Origin: Rhodothermales bacterium
GTDB lineage: Bacteria > Bacteroidota > Rhodothermia > Rhodothermales > Bin80
Reading direction: 5' to 3'
Length of the DNA: 33,166 nucleotides
Assembly: GCA_022821875.1 (NCBI GenBank)
Contig: JAJECV010000089.1
Coordinates: 1-33,166 of the forward strand
The position numbers and the translations under genes are program-made. The first letter of the stretch is position 1; each line of letters starts with the position of its first letter. Of the stretch, positions 17,401 to 26,028 are shown in pieces. The notes below the pieces were generated by a model, which was not told the origin of the DNA, did no database searches, and saw nothing but the letters and a program-made list of their open reading frames with translations.

Positions 17401-17746
17401 GTGCCGGTGCCCAGATCTCAATCTTATTGTCAAAAAAGAACGCCGCCCCATTCGAGTAGTCTTCATAGTCTTTAAGAATGATGTGCACTTTGCCCTCTGG
17501 CTCATATCCGTACATTTGCGTAATCTGCCCATAGACATCCTCCGCCACGCGTGCCGTAACCTGCGCCGACCGGCTCGCCCCCCTTCCCTCTTCGTCCAGA
17601 TGAAACAGAACGACAAAATGCTCGGTCTCAATCTGATACCAGTCCAGGGTGGGCCGGGTAAAATCCAGAAGGGAGGGCGAGACCTGTGCCTCCACCTGTG
17701 CAAGGGATCCTGCCACAATGGTGATCACTATAAACCACTTCTTCAT
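14483..17746 (-). CDS. Peptidase-MA-like, beta-propeller and outer-membrane barrel protein
   Basis: 1087 residues with a signal peptide (MKKWFIVITIVAGSLAQVEA). Residues ~30-300 are a gluzincin-type metallopeptidase (peptidase MA-like): HEFTH at 133-137 supplies two zinc ligands and the general base, and E193 in AEGTAQY is the likely third ligand. Residues ~320-640 are TolB/PD40 propeller repeats (FSPDGSQLAYISN, AWRPDGKALVYA, AWNSTGTRIAYVAS, MGPDGALAYA). The last ~380 residues are aromatic and alternating, like an Omp85/surface-antigen barrel (GLSGARGYPFYGLGGTETLW, GAELRLMTGSYYLLPTALF). The protein should sit in the outer membrane with its peptidase and propeller domains in the periplasm or outside. 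The start ATG overlaps the stop of the M6-like gene (ATGA), so it is translationally coupled to the T9SS operon. Substrate unknown. Confidence 0.85.
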   Translation of the reverse strand: MKKWFIVITIVAGSLAQVEAQVSPSLLDFTRPTLDWYQIETEHFVVLFHLDEEGRGASRSAQVTARVAEDVYGQITQMYGYEPEGKVHIILKDYEDYSNGAAFFFDNKIEIWAPALNSSLRGAHDWLRNVITHEFTHIVQIQAAMKLPRTMPFGYLQILDYENVRRPDVLYGYPNVLVSYPIMGLSNPAWLAEGTAQYQHDHLHYDRWDTHRDMLLRTRVLENKTLTLSELGSFYSKSSLMREGVYNYGYAFTLYLASKYGPEVLSEITRNLRRWRTWQVEEAIELATGVKGAQVYAQWIQEMEVSYRRAIAPIETSLVEGTIIESEGFANYFPRFSPDGSQLAYISNKGEHFSRVTLYVRDLTSETTVAHDLGDLVHDHICSLGYRIKSGVTGGAAWRPDGKALVYARQRTTSEGFLYTDLHLIELETETTEALTHDARASQPAWNSTGTRIAYVASSDGTSNVWLLDVETGMTTPVTQFENGTQVTGPVWDGDWIYFARLDPGKHGNDLWKIRMDGSGAIPVLQTSADERSPMMANGALYYASDATGIYNIYRMEGDIHEQLTQVTGGAFMPDMGPDGALAYAAYEWDGYKIAQLKNPVVLDSAIPYTAPELITKTTLPHDSESDADVRSIAKHELVEMIAEDASLGVDSLQVSPYGAAFTDFTISPVIRLDQYVERELEGRIQGRAETFWRNLKFGTYVSSREILEGMSLFGGLLVGPGSHGGGQFFAPANLLALERDAFLQFDYARGFRVIPKRWSPQVSIQLFNIRRTVENGLSIEEHPCTACLPQTTDADLTYGLWEGNIYLRSKVHRSTLFEVGYRYSPYRVTTNRFYSKELADWIPSSSSRYFIGRSYMVSVYFELQRAHRESDIMRTGIRMTASYERESGRLLDQFDIRDGQLVPVYSSSILHRLRVDLEGGIRLPGQFHGTSHGLSMRMRATTLFGKRADPFYFEYVGGLSGARGYPFYGLGGTETLWVQASWFFPLLPDIKRQVGPIYLDKAFMRLYADGARVQPESRALRKDIGAELRLMTGSYYLLPTALFVSATYGADAFEIQLDDAFITSQPSVSYGKQVQWHFGILFGFDF

Positions 17747-20634
17747 CGAATAATCGCAAGCTTAATCAGGCGCGAATCGGTCGCCCCTGAGATTGATCGT
17801 GCCTTTACTCTGGCATAGTACACGCCACTCACCGCATCGGTCGTCCAGAGAATTTCATGGGGAACCCCTGCAGAAGTGGTGAAGTGAAGGCGGTCAATCA
17901 TGGAGCCGGCAGCATTGACCACCGTAACCGACACATCCGAAGGCTCACTGGTCATGCATCGAAAAAATGTGGATCCATCCCGAACTGGATTCGGCCAGTT
18001 ATAAGTTTCCGCTGCGCTGAGCAGAGATGCGACCTCTGTAACCTCTGCAGTCAGCGTAACAAAACTTGTATTTTGCGGGCTGCCGTATTTTTCCGACCAA
18101 AGAACACGGTCAATGCCATCAAGTCCATAACTTCGCAGAATACCGGACCCCGTAACAACCGTTAGGCTGTCCTTGGAAAGCAGCGGCGCAGCCTCCAGCG
18201 AAAATCCGGCAGAAAGGGGAAATCCTGCAAGCATCTCCCCGCCCTGCCCTAGATCTACTGCATGAATATTCCCATCCGTCGCCGTCACGATGATCACGAC
18301 CGACTCCCCTGACTCATACATGAGCGGAGCGCTGGTTGCCGGGGCAGCGATCTCAATGGGAAACGGAGGAAGGAGCGCCCCTCCCTGAGAAAATGCAACC
18401 ACTTTACTCCCTGCTGTCGTGACGATATCCAGCACGCCGTCCTGATTCATATCCGCCATGGCGGCTGCCTTGGAAAAAATATCTTCCCCGAAGTAGACCG
18501 AAGCATCAATTCGGATGACCATCCCGCCGGGTTGCAAAAAAAGCATCGCTCCAGGCTGCGGGATTGCCCCCCAAAGCCCGGTCCTGTCCCGCCCCATGAC
18601 CGGATGCCCGGCATCCTCACTCGCTGAGTAGGTCCATACCGGAGGAGCCTCAAGCGGCCCTGCCCTGGACTGCCCGAACACATAGACCCCTTCATCGGTG
18701 GAGACTAATCCCAGCGCAGTCTCATTGAGGCGATAGGAATCAATACTTTCCGCAATCCGAAGGACTTCGGATTGGTCCGTTCCCGTAAATTGAATATAGT
18801 GCGCATCTGCGTGATACACAACCGGCCCCGTCGCTAAAAGCTGCGTAGGAAGTGCAATAGACCGGGTAAGTTCCAGTCGCCGATCTGTGATTGAATAGCG
18901 TTGGAAGGTTGCCGCAGTACCGCTCTCCATGTCTATAGTGGCAAGACTGCCTGCACCAAACGCCGGCCGTACCTGCGCATTCACGTGACCTGTCCCCGGG
19001 ATTATGACCTCGGTCCCCGTGAAGACTGCACTATGACCGGCAACGGAACTGATACTGCCTTCTGCGCCAACTCTCACATCCAGAGAAACGATGCCGAGAT
19101 CCGCTACTGCTCCATCCTGACTCTTTCGGAATGAAAAAGACATGACGGGCCCCGATGCTGAAAAGTCTTCCATGATCAGGAAGCTGTCCCCTCCTCCACT
19201 GGTTCCACTGTCCGGGTTCGTGTCCGGTCCAAACCGGTTCTCATAGAGCGGAATGATCCGCCCGGAAGGGAGTTCCACGGAGGAAGGGTTGCCTTCAAAA
19301 TAGAAGTCAAACGGTGCACCGACATTTCCATCAAACCCGATATCCTGCGCCCCGTCCGCCTCCTCTATGTCTACCGCCAATCTCCCGGGATCATTATTCC
19401 CCGTCCCTGCAAACTGGCGCTCATCAACATGCCAGATCAGAATTCCGCCATTGTACTGATCTCCATCTGAATCCCAGCCCGGCAATGCGAAATCGTAAGA
19501 ACTTGCCTGGGTGACAACACCCCCCTGAAATCCCTCTATGTTGAACCGGCTGAAATCCTCCCGCACCACCGGAATGGTTTGCGTTGAAACGGCCCCGTCC
19601 CGATAGACCTGCAGTGCAAGTCCCTGACCTTCAGGATCACGTACACGATTTTCCAGCAGGAAGTATTCGGCCTCGGAGATCTCTATTTTTGCAACCTCAC
19701 CGGCCATCAGTTCATAGGACCCCGGATCCTGAATGTGTCTGAGATTCGTCCAGCCCAATACCGTTCGTGTCCAGGCACTGGGCAGCGGGGGAAATAATCC
19801 GCCATACGCAAATATCCCCAGAGGATCCATAAGCCCAAACGGGCCAATCACGGATTCCCCCGTGTCTGTGTTGAACAGATCCGGCACTCCCAGATAACTC
19901 ATGAAACTTGCTGCCAAAAGCCCGTTAATGGAGAGCTCCAGCAAAAAGGGTTCATCCGTAATGGAATTCAACCCCGAACGCGTTTCTGTGCGCGGGATGA
20001 TCATTGAATGGTCCACCGGCATCCCCTTGAAATTTAATTGACCGACACCGAACCTCCCCAGTAACCCGGGACTCATAAAAATTGACGGGAGGTCCTGCGG
20101 GGTTTTATCCAGTGTCGTTCCAATCAATTCAATATCACGCCCGACCCCCGCATGAAACAGAATAAAGGCGGTCTCTGACAGTTCAAGCTGCTCTGGTGCA
20201 AACGTACTGATCTGATCCGCCCTGCTCCAGGCATCCCGAACCAGCCTGCCCAGTTTGGCCAGTTCGGAATCACTTTCAGAATCCTCTCCAGTCGGGCTGT
20301 AGGACTCCATGGGCCTGTCCAACTGGATAATTTCCGGGATGAGATAGGTGGAGAGCGTAGTCCTGCCTGCACTGGCAACGCCTGTATAGTGCTCCAGAAA
20401 AGCAAGATGCGCCCGAAAATAGGCCGCATCATGCGGCAGTGGATCCACCTTGGGGTCCACCGGAAAATCAAGTCCGGCAAACGTCCCATCCCCCGTTGTG
20501 AACCGTGTGGTGTCGGCAGCAAACTCAACGCGCAGCGCAACCACATTGTAGTGCAGATCGGCGGGTTGAACCAGCTGGGCCTGAACCTGTGACAAAGATA
20601 CGACCCCGAACACCCCGGCAAGGAACCACCTCAT
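17743..20634 (-). CDS. M6-like secreted protein with T9SS sorting domain, zinc site apparently lost
   Basis: 963 residues from the ATG at 20634, where a signal peptide begins (MRWFLAGVFGVVSLSQVQAQ); an upstream TTG at 20667 would overlap porV. The N-terminal half has the shape of an M6 (immune inhibitor A) peptidase: VALRVEFAADTTRFTTGDGT, FRAHLAFLEHYTG, and GVPDLFNTDTG with FGLMDPLGIFAYG. In active members the segment before GxPDL is HExxHxxG; here it reads INGLLAASFMSYLG, so the catalytic residues are gone. A propeller-like repeat region follows, then the type IX sorting domain (YNWPNPVRDGS, VSVTVVNAAGSMIDRL, VSGVYYARVKA). It lies 22 bp after porV and overlaps the next gene by 4 bp. It is probably a surface protein exported by the adjacent T9SS machinery, with a binding or structural rather than peptidase role. 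Confidence 0.85.
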   Translation of the reverse strand: MRWFLAGVFGVVSLSQVQAQLVQPADLHYNVVALRVEFAADTTRFTTGDGTFAGLDFPVDPKVDPLPHDAAYFRAHLAFLEHYTGVASAGRTTLSTYLIPEIIQLDRPMESYSPTGEDSESDSELAKLGRLVRDAWSRADQISTFAPEQLELSETAFILFHAGVGRDIELIGTTLDKTPQDLPSIFMSPGLLGRFGVGQLNFKGMPVDHSMIIPRTETRSGLNSITDEPFLLELSINGLLAASFMSYLGVPDLFNTDTGESVIGPFGLMDPLGIFAYGGLFPPLPSAWTRTVLGWTNLRHIQDPGSYELMAGEVAKIEISEAEYFLLENRVRDPEGQGLALQVYRDGAVSTQTIPVVREDFSRFNIEGFQGGVVTQASSYDFALPGWDSDGDQYNGGILIWHVDERQFAGTGNNDPGRLAVDIEEADGAQDIGFDGNVGAPFDFYFEGNPSSVELPSGRIIPLYENRFGPDTNPDSGTSGGGDSFLIMEDFSASGPVMSFSFRKSQDGAVADLGIVSLDVRVGAEGSISSVAGHSAVFTGTEVIIPGTGHVNAQVRPAFGAGSLATIDMESGTAATFQRYSITDRRLELTRSIALPTQLLATGPVVYHADAHYIQFTGTDQSEVLRIAESIDSYRLNETALGLVSTDEGVYVFGQSRAGPLEAPPVWTYSASEDAGHPVMGRDRTGLWGAIPQPGAMLFLQPGGMVIRIDASVYFGEDIFSKAAAMADMNQDGVLDIVTTAGSKVVAFSQGGALLPPFPIEIAAPATSAPLMYESGESVVIIVTATDGNIHAVDLGQGGEMLAGFPLSAGFSLEAAPLLSKDSLTVVTGSGILRSYGLDGIDRVLWSEKYGSPQNTSFVTLTAEVTEVASLLSAAETYNWPNPVRDGSTFFRCMTSEPSDVSVTVVNAAGSMIDRLHFTTSAGVPHEILWTTDAVSGVYYARVKARSISGATDSRLIKLAIIR

Positions 20635-20656
20635 CCCGCTGCGGCCTTGACCCGTG

Positions 20657-21847
20657 CTAACGTGCAAAGTTCAGAAGGAGTGAGAAACGCATGGTGTTCG
20701 AAAGCGGATGATTTTCCTTCAGCGCGTACACATACGAAAAATCAACGCCCACAATGTTATAACGAATCCCCGCACCGAACGTCATGAATTCCCGATTGCC
20801 ATTGTAAGGATTCTCATAGAAATATCCCCCCCGGGCCGCGAACAGGTTGTTATACCAGTATTCAAAGCCAAGCGACCATAAAAGCTGGTCAAACACCGAC
20901 AGGTTTTGATATTCCCGCTCTTCGCTGTTCACAGCAGATGTCAGAATTTCAATGGGGGTCCATGCAGAAAAGATTGCGCGATAAAACGGATCCGAGGAGA
21001 AGGTCGGCGTACAGGTTTCTGAATCGTTTTCGTCAATACATTCTTCCGACACTCGCTGCCGTACAAGCATTTTGGAAGCATCTGTGGCCAGCGTAATCTT
21101 GTTATAAGCATCAAACTCAAGCGTCAGTGCCTGTCCAAAGCGGATCAGGGTCGGAATCGGATCCGCCTGTTCACTGTCCGAATACTGAATCTTGGGCCCC
21201 ATGTTGGCAAGATTAAATCCGAGGTTATACTGGCCGGCAATCGTGCCGAGGTAGAATTCCCGGAATTTATATAATGCGGCAATATCCACCCCGACGGAAA
21301 CTCCAGGGCGTGTTTCCTGTGCACCAACACTGACGCTGGCCAGATTCGAGCGGATCCAGCGTACGCCAGTACCAAGGGATAAATTCTTCGTTAACTTAAA
21401 CCCGTACGAAACCCCGACCGACAAATCATACGAGCGAAAGGTTCCCAGCGCAGTATTGATTTCATCCCGGTGCTCGTGCTCGCCAAGATTGAGGAACGTG
21501 ACATGGGCACCAACGGTCCCCCAGTTCTTAATGTGATGCTTCGCAACCAGATACTCAAACGAGAGATCGGAGGTAAGTTCGGGCAACCAGTTACTGTGTG
21601 TCAGTGCAACCTCGGTTCCCACCTGATCTGCGAGGCCTGCAGGGTTCCAGAATAACGCATTTGCATTGTCGGCGACTGCGACCCCCGCATTCCCCATGCC
21701 TGCAGCCCGGCTATCCGGCTCAATCATGAGAAATACGACCGCTGCCGCCCCGGTCTGGGCATTGGCCTTTTGAGCCAGATGATGACTGCTGACAACTAGA
21801 ATCAGTAATGTGAAGATCTGGATAGATCTGAATATGTGGCTTTTCAT
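20657..21847 (-). CDS. porV: PorV-type T9SS outer-membrane shuttle protein
   Basis: 396 residues with a signal peptide (MKSHIFRSIQIFTLLILVVS). Right after it comes the PorV/PorQ family start: AAAVVFLMIEPDSRAAGMGN, then AGVAVADNANALFWNPAGLA. The rest is a FadL-like 14-strand barrel with alternating residues, ending in SYVYALKENHPLSNTMRFSL. PorV binds the C-terminal sorting domains of cargo at the translocon and delivers them to the sortase PorU in the outer membrane. It starts 40 bp after porU and is followed at 22 bp by a cargo gene, consistent with one operon. PorQ and plain FadL homologues are alternatives, but the location next to porU favours PorV. Confidence 0.9.
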   Translation of the reverse strand: MKSHIFRSIQIFTLLILVVSSHHLAQKANAQTGAAAVVFLMIEPDSRAAGMGNAGVAVADNANALFWNPAGLADQVGTEVALTHSNWLPELTSDLSFEYLVAKHHIKNWGTVGAHVTFLNLGEHEHRDEINTALGTFRSYDLSVGVSYGFKLTKNLSLGTGVRWIRSNLASVSVGAQETRPGVSVGVDIAALYKFREFYLGTIAGQYNLGFNLANMGPKIQYSDSEQADPIPTLIRFGQALTLEFDAYNKITLATDASKMLVRQRVSEECIDENDSETCTPTFSSDPFYRAIFSAWTPIEILTSAVNSEEREYQNLSVFDQLLWSLGFEYWYNNLFAARGGYFYENPYNGNREFMTFGAGIRYNIVGVDFSYVYALKENHPLSNTMRFSLLLNFAR

Positions 21848-21887
21848 ACCGATAAATCTTGTAAGGAAAAAAGTTCTGAACCGTACA

Positions 21888-24800
21888 TTAGCGCACGATG
21901 GCTAATTTTTCAATGATTTCAGCAACATGCTGTGCTTCCGCTCCTACTGTCTCTGCTCTCAACTTATATAAATACACGCCAGGGGCGAGACTCGCATAAT
22001 CGTTGTCCAATCCATCCCATAAAATTTGCATTGGTCCTGCAGATAACAACTCTTCGGCTTCCAATGTTCGTATGGGCCTCCCTGCAAGCGTATACACCCG
22101 AACACGCACTTTTACCGGCGTACCTGGAATTTGATTATGTTCAAAGACAAAACGGGTTGGTCCGGCAGTCGGATTCGGGTAATTAAACACGTTGCGGATC
22201 ACCAATTCTTCGGTATCTGTCACGACAAAATCCAGTGTGGTTTCGCCGGAATTATTCAGCACATCCCAGGCCCGAAGGCTGATTGAGTGGGGCCCCGGAG
22301 CAAGCGCTTCATCAAAGGAATAGGAAACGGATCCTTTCTGGAAGGAATCTTCGTCGCTCTCGTACCGGTTCCCGATATTGATGGCATCCATTTCGTTTTC
22401 ATCAATCACCAGCAGCATCTCATGCCCGACTCCGGCCCCGACTGTATTGATCCCGCTTTCATCATAGATGCGGGCAAAGAGTTGGGGCTGGGCGGGGGCC
22501 AGCCCTCCACTGGTGAACGTTTCATCCCCCAGGAATAGTTCAATCTCTGGCCCATCGACATCATTTGCAACCTCATCTGAGGTTCCGCCAACAATAAATT
22601 GTTCCGAATACCCGTTTACATGCTCCGAATCGCCCTGTGCATAGAGCGTGATTTTTCCAGGCTTATCTGCGTACGAGATATCTTTGGGAACCACAAACCG
22701 TGCGGTAAACTCGCCATTGGTGACCCGTGTTCTGCCCCGCCATATCAGATCTTCCCGCACTTCATAATACGGCTGCGGCATATACCGATAGATCTCTCGC
22801 GGGATCGGCACCTGCCGCAATGCATCAAACACAATGAGTGACACGGTGCCGGTAAAGGATGCATTCCTGGAGCCGTCCGGTTTGCGAATTTCACCTTTCA
22901 GTTCAATCCGTTCCAGTGCACGCATCTTTCCCGTTGCCGTACGGAGTTCCTGATCATTGATATGGGTGACGGCCGCATAGTCCGCAGGCAGTCCTAATCT
23001 TAGGGTGGGATCTCCCAAAAGGTTGAATTTCCGGTTATTTCCCTCGTAGCCCACCCGCCGGTTCTTCGTTCTTCGGAGTGCATCGCCCAGCCTCGGAAGC
23101 AGGTGATTGGGTTCACGCTGAAAGAGTTCTTGATTGAGGGCGACATTTAATCCCACATTGAGCGTTGTTGCATCTCCCGATGTATATACCGTGCGTACGG
23201 TCGTTAAGAGGGCAATGGCCCCCCCGGCAGGATTCAGGAGCAGTTCCTCTGCACCGGTTTGCATGTTGCCTAAATCCCATCTCCCAAACGAACAGGTCGC
23301 CGTAATGAATACCGGAAGTGCATCATAGTTTTGAAGACTGCGGGAATCTTCCACGGTAAATAAATTTTCCTGGGCGAGCGCCTGCTCCCCCCCATGACCG
23401 CTAAAATTCACCACCAGCGTACCCTCGTCAATCGAAGACAGCAGATCCTGACGTGCTTTGGGAATACGCCAGGTATTCAGAAATTCCCGGTTATAGGAGA
23501 TGGCATAGATCTTCCGCTGATTGACTTCCGGTGCCAGTTCTTTTACTGCGACTGCCACGACATCCGTGTTTTGTGTATGCAGGTCACGATCATCCTGGAT
23601 CCCGGCGGTTCCTGTGGGGCCGTCATCTGCCAGAAACAGGTAACGATTCCGCCATTGACCATAGGTTGCGGGGTTTTCATAATGTGCAATCTTGTCGATC
23701 ATCAACTGGGCTTCTTCCACGGTGTGTACGGTAAACCGGCCAATTCCTATATCTACACGCTCATTCAGGTGCGCATTCCCACCTGAAAACGTTCCCCTTG
23801 AAAATGGCCACCGCCCCTCATTATCATCCAACAGTCCAAAGTAGTCATCGGTTGTGTACGACCTTTCGGGGTTCCATGATTCTTCCGTCTCAAATGGCGG
23901 AATCAGGTTTGGGAATGTTGCAGAGGCATCCAGGTTGCGATAGTCATAGTGCCCGTCCCCAAACAGGAGTACATATTTGAGGAGCCGCTCTTCATCCGGA
24001 CTTCGGTCATAAATAAACTTCAAATAATCTCTTATTCCACGTACATCCTGCTGGCCGCCGGAGAATTCATTATAGATCTGTTTGATGTCCACGATCTCAA
24101 CTGTCATGCCCTCTGCCCTGCGACGATCGGCCAGAGCGCCTGCCTGTGTAAAAAACTGACGCGGCGAAATGATCACAAAATCCGGCCACGATTGGATTCC
24201 ATGCAGATTCTGAGCGGCCACATTGCATTCTAAACCGCATACGGCCGTCGTATTCAGGGATTGAACCTGCTCGGGGGTAAAGGCAATCAATTCTCGGGGT
24301 TGATCCACCGATAACGCAGCGGCCTGGACTAGAAACCGATTCCCCTGCGATTGAACCCCGAGCCAGCGATAGGCACCCGGTTCGGTTACATCCAGCACAA
24401 TCGGAGCCGAACTAAATCCCTGCAGACTGAAGGTAAAGGTCCCTTGTTCGGCCAGAGGCGTACTGAACCGGAGTGGGGTTTCGCCCGCCCGCAGTACTTT
24501 TGGATAGAAGATACGTACCCAGTCAAGGGCGGCCTGCGGCCCCCCAACCTGATCGTCAAGGTCTGCGGTCAGGGTAATGGTTTGATCGGCCGTTACCGTC
24601 TGTTCAAACTCTGCAATTCCAGAGCGGGCAATTGAAGACGTAACTGCACTGGAACTAGGTCCATAGTTCACACTGTGCAGAATCCGGCTCCCATTTCTGT
24701 AACGCAGACTAGCGGCAGGATTACTCTGCACCGCCGCGCGAATTTGGTAGGTTAATGTGCCGCTCCCCAGTCCAGGCAGCCGGGTATCCTGAAGTATGGT

Positions 24801-25949
24801 ACGCCCTGGCCCTGCTCCGGGAATCAGCGTACTGACCCATGTATGGCCGGAGTGCCCCCCTTCGCGTCCCCACAGGTACTCATCCATATCCACAAAAAAG
24901 CGCCCCTGCACTTCTGAAAGTACGGCCGTTGCCGGCAGATCCGCATAACTCTCCTGGCGATACGACTGACTTTCCGCAGTCCCGACATCCAGGAAGTAAT
25001 AATTTGTGGAATCAAATGGGTGTACATAGTGCGTCCACTGCCGGATGGGCTGTCCATTCTCATCCAGGATTGGCTCTTCTCTGGAATTCGTCAACTGTCT
25101 GCTGTACCAGCCACTTGGTCCCTGCCCGTAGAACCACACCGCATCCCCCTCATCAAAACTGCCGTCTCCTCCGCCCTGAACAAAAACCTGATTTTCCGCC
25201 AGATCTGCAACCCGGGGGATGCTGTTCAGGGCCGGAACCGGTGCACCTCCATTCCCAAATACCCGGACCCGGTCTGGATCAATATTCTCCACAGAGATAT
25301 TCAGTCCCGGCAGGGACTCAAGGAATGTACGGTCAATCCGGTACATTCCTGTCTGCGAGATTGCAATCTTGAAAAAATTCCCGCCTGCGAGAACGCTCCG
25401 CCCGACATTAAGATGTGAATTACCTGAACTGCCGTAGCGCTGCATGGCCTCTTGGGACGTGGGATAGGTCACCTCAATACGCGTACGTCTGTAGCGCCGC
25501 AACCGTTCAGAATCCAAATCATAGGTCACCAGCCGTGCAACCAGCGTTGCTGCGGGTCGCTTTCGGGAGACTCCTAATCCAACAATTTCAGCCGCCGCGC
25601 CACCGATCCCCTCAACCGGCTCAAATGGATATTCATCGTACTCAGCCTCTACTATACGAACGGTAGGCTGCACCAATGCAGGAAGATCCAATACCTCTGA
25701 AACCTCTAAGAGTCCACCTGCAGACGGCGCTGCATCACCCCATTCTGCAGTCAGTTCATAAAGGCTGCGGCCCGGCTCAGATTCTATGAGACGAAGAGAC
25801 GCATCCTGCGCAATAGCAGGCATTGCGAGGCCCGTCACCAGCAGGAACAGAACTGTAAATATCTTTACCTGATACACCAGTCTAGAGAAGTGCTGTGAGC
25901 ACTTGCTTAATAATTTATTGCGGCCTGCAGGCCGCACTTCTATGCACAC
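21888..25949 (-). CDS. porU: PorU-type T9SS sortase (C25 peptidase)
   Basis: 1353 residues from ATG 25949. The signal peptide core is KIFTVLFLLVTGLAMPAIAQ; a GTG at 25877 directly before it is an alternative start, because two hairpin-forming sequences lie between the two. A PorU N-terminal region (SGWYSRQLTNSREEPILDEN, LPATAVLSEVQGRFFVDMDE) is followed by the C25 (gingipain-like) domain: DFVIISPRQFFTQAGALADR, VEIVDIKQIYNEFSGGQQDV, LLFGDGHYDYRN. The catalytic His is in VNFSGHGGEQ (near 23398) and the catalytic Cys in ITATCSFGRWD (23292-23294). A sorting-domain-like C-terminus (NVFNYPNPTAGPTRF, APGVYLYKLRAE) is normal for PorU. The protein cleaves sorting domains and attaches cargo to the cell surface. 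It precedes porV by 40 bp. Confidence 0.92.
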   Translation of the reverse strand: MCIEVRPAGRNKLLSKCSQHFSRLVYQVKIFTVLFLLVTGLAMPAIAQDASLRLIESEPGRSLYELTAEWGDAAPSAGGLLEVSEVLDLPALVQPTVRIVEAEYDEYPFEPVEGIGGAAAEIVGLGVSRKRPAATLVARLVTYDLDSERLRRYRRTRIEVTYPTSQEAMQRYGSSGNSHLNVGRSVLAGGNFFKIAISQTGMYRIDRTFLESLPGLNISVENIDPDRVRVFGNGGAPVPALNSIPRVADLAENQVFVQGGGDGSFDEGDAVWFYGQGPSGWYSRQLTNSREEPILDENGQPIRQWTHYVHPFDSTNYYFLDVGTAESQSYRQESYADLPATAVLSEVQGRFFVDMDEYLWGREGGHSGHTWVSTLIPGAGPGRTILQDTRLPGLGSGTLTYQIRAAVQSNPAASLRYRNGSRILHSVNYGPSSSAVTSSIARSGIAEFEQTVTADQTITLTADLDDQVGGPQAALDWVRIFYPKVLRAGETPLRFSTPLAEQGTFTFSLQGFSSAPIVLDVTEPGAYRWLGVQSQGNRFLVQAAALSVDQPRELIAFTPEQVQSLNTTAVCGLECNVAAQNLHGIQSWPDFVIISPRQFFTQAGALADRRRAEGMTVEIVDIKQIYNEFSGGQQDVRGIRDYLKFIYDRSPDEERLLKYVLLFGDGHYDYRNLDASATFPNLIPPFETEESWNPERSYTTDDYFGLLDDNEGRWPFSRGTFSGGNAHLNERVDIGIGRFTVHTVEEAQLMIDKIAHYENPATYGQWRNRYLFLADDGPTGTAGIQDDRDLHTQNTDVVAVAVKELAPEVNQRKIYAISYNREFLNTWRIPKARQDLLSSIDEGTLVVNFSGHGGEQALAQENLFTVEDSRSLQNYDALPVFITATCSFGRWDLGNMQTGAEELLLNPAGGAIALLTTVRTVYTSGDATTLNVGLNVALNQELFQREPNHLLPRLGDALRRTKNRRVGYEGNNRKFNLLGDPTLRLGLPADYAAVTHINDQELRTATGKMRALERIELKGEIRKPDGSRNASFTGTVSLIVFDALRQVPIPREIYRYMPQPYYEVREDLIWRGRTRVTNGEFTARFVVPKDISYADKPGKITLYAQGDSEHVNGYSEQFIVGGTSDEVANDVDGPEIELFLGDETFTSGGLAPAQPQLFARIYDESGINTVGAGVGHEMLLVIDENEMDAINIGNRYESDEDSFQKGSVSYSFDEALAPGPHSISLRAWDVLNNSGETTLDFVVTDTEELVIRNVFNYPNPTAGPTRFVFEHNQIPGTPVKVRVRVYTLAGRPIRTLEAEELLSAGPMQILWDGLDNDYASLAPGVYLYKLRAETVGAEAQHVAEIIEKLAIVR
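25889..25936. promoter_or_regulatory. Two adjacent hairpin-forming sequences at the start of porU
   Basis: TGCGGCCTGCAGGCCGCA at 25919-25936 is a perfect 18-bp palindrome. AGTGCTGTGAGCACT at 25889-25903 can form a 6-bp stem with a 3-base loop. Both lie between the annotated ATG (25949) and the signal peptide core. If translation begins at GTG 25877 they are in the leader and may act on the mRNA or as a terminator for the MBL gene; no T run follows. Confidence 0.45.
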
Positions 25950-26028
25950 TGGGTAACTTTCGCAGGCAACAAGAAAAACGTTAGATGAGGGACAGGTTTA
26001 CCTGTATCTTGATCAAGGGTTCCACAAA

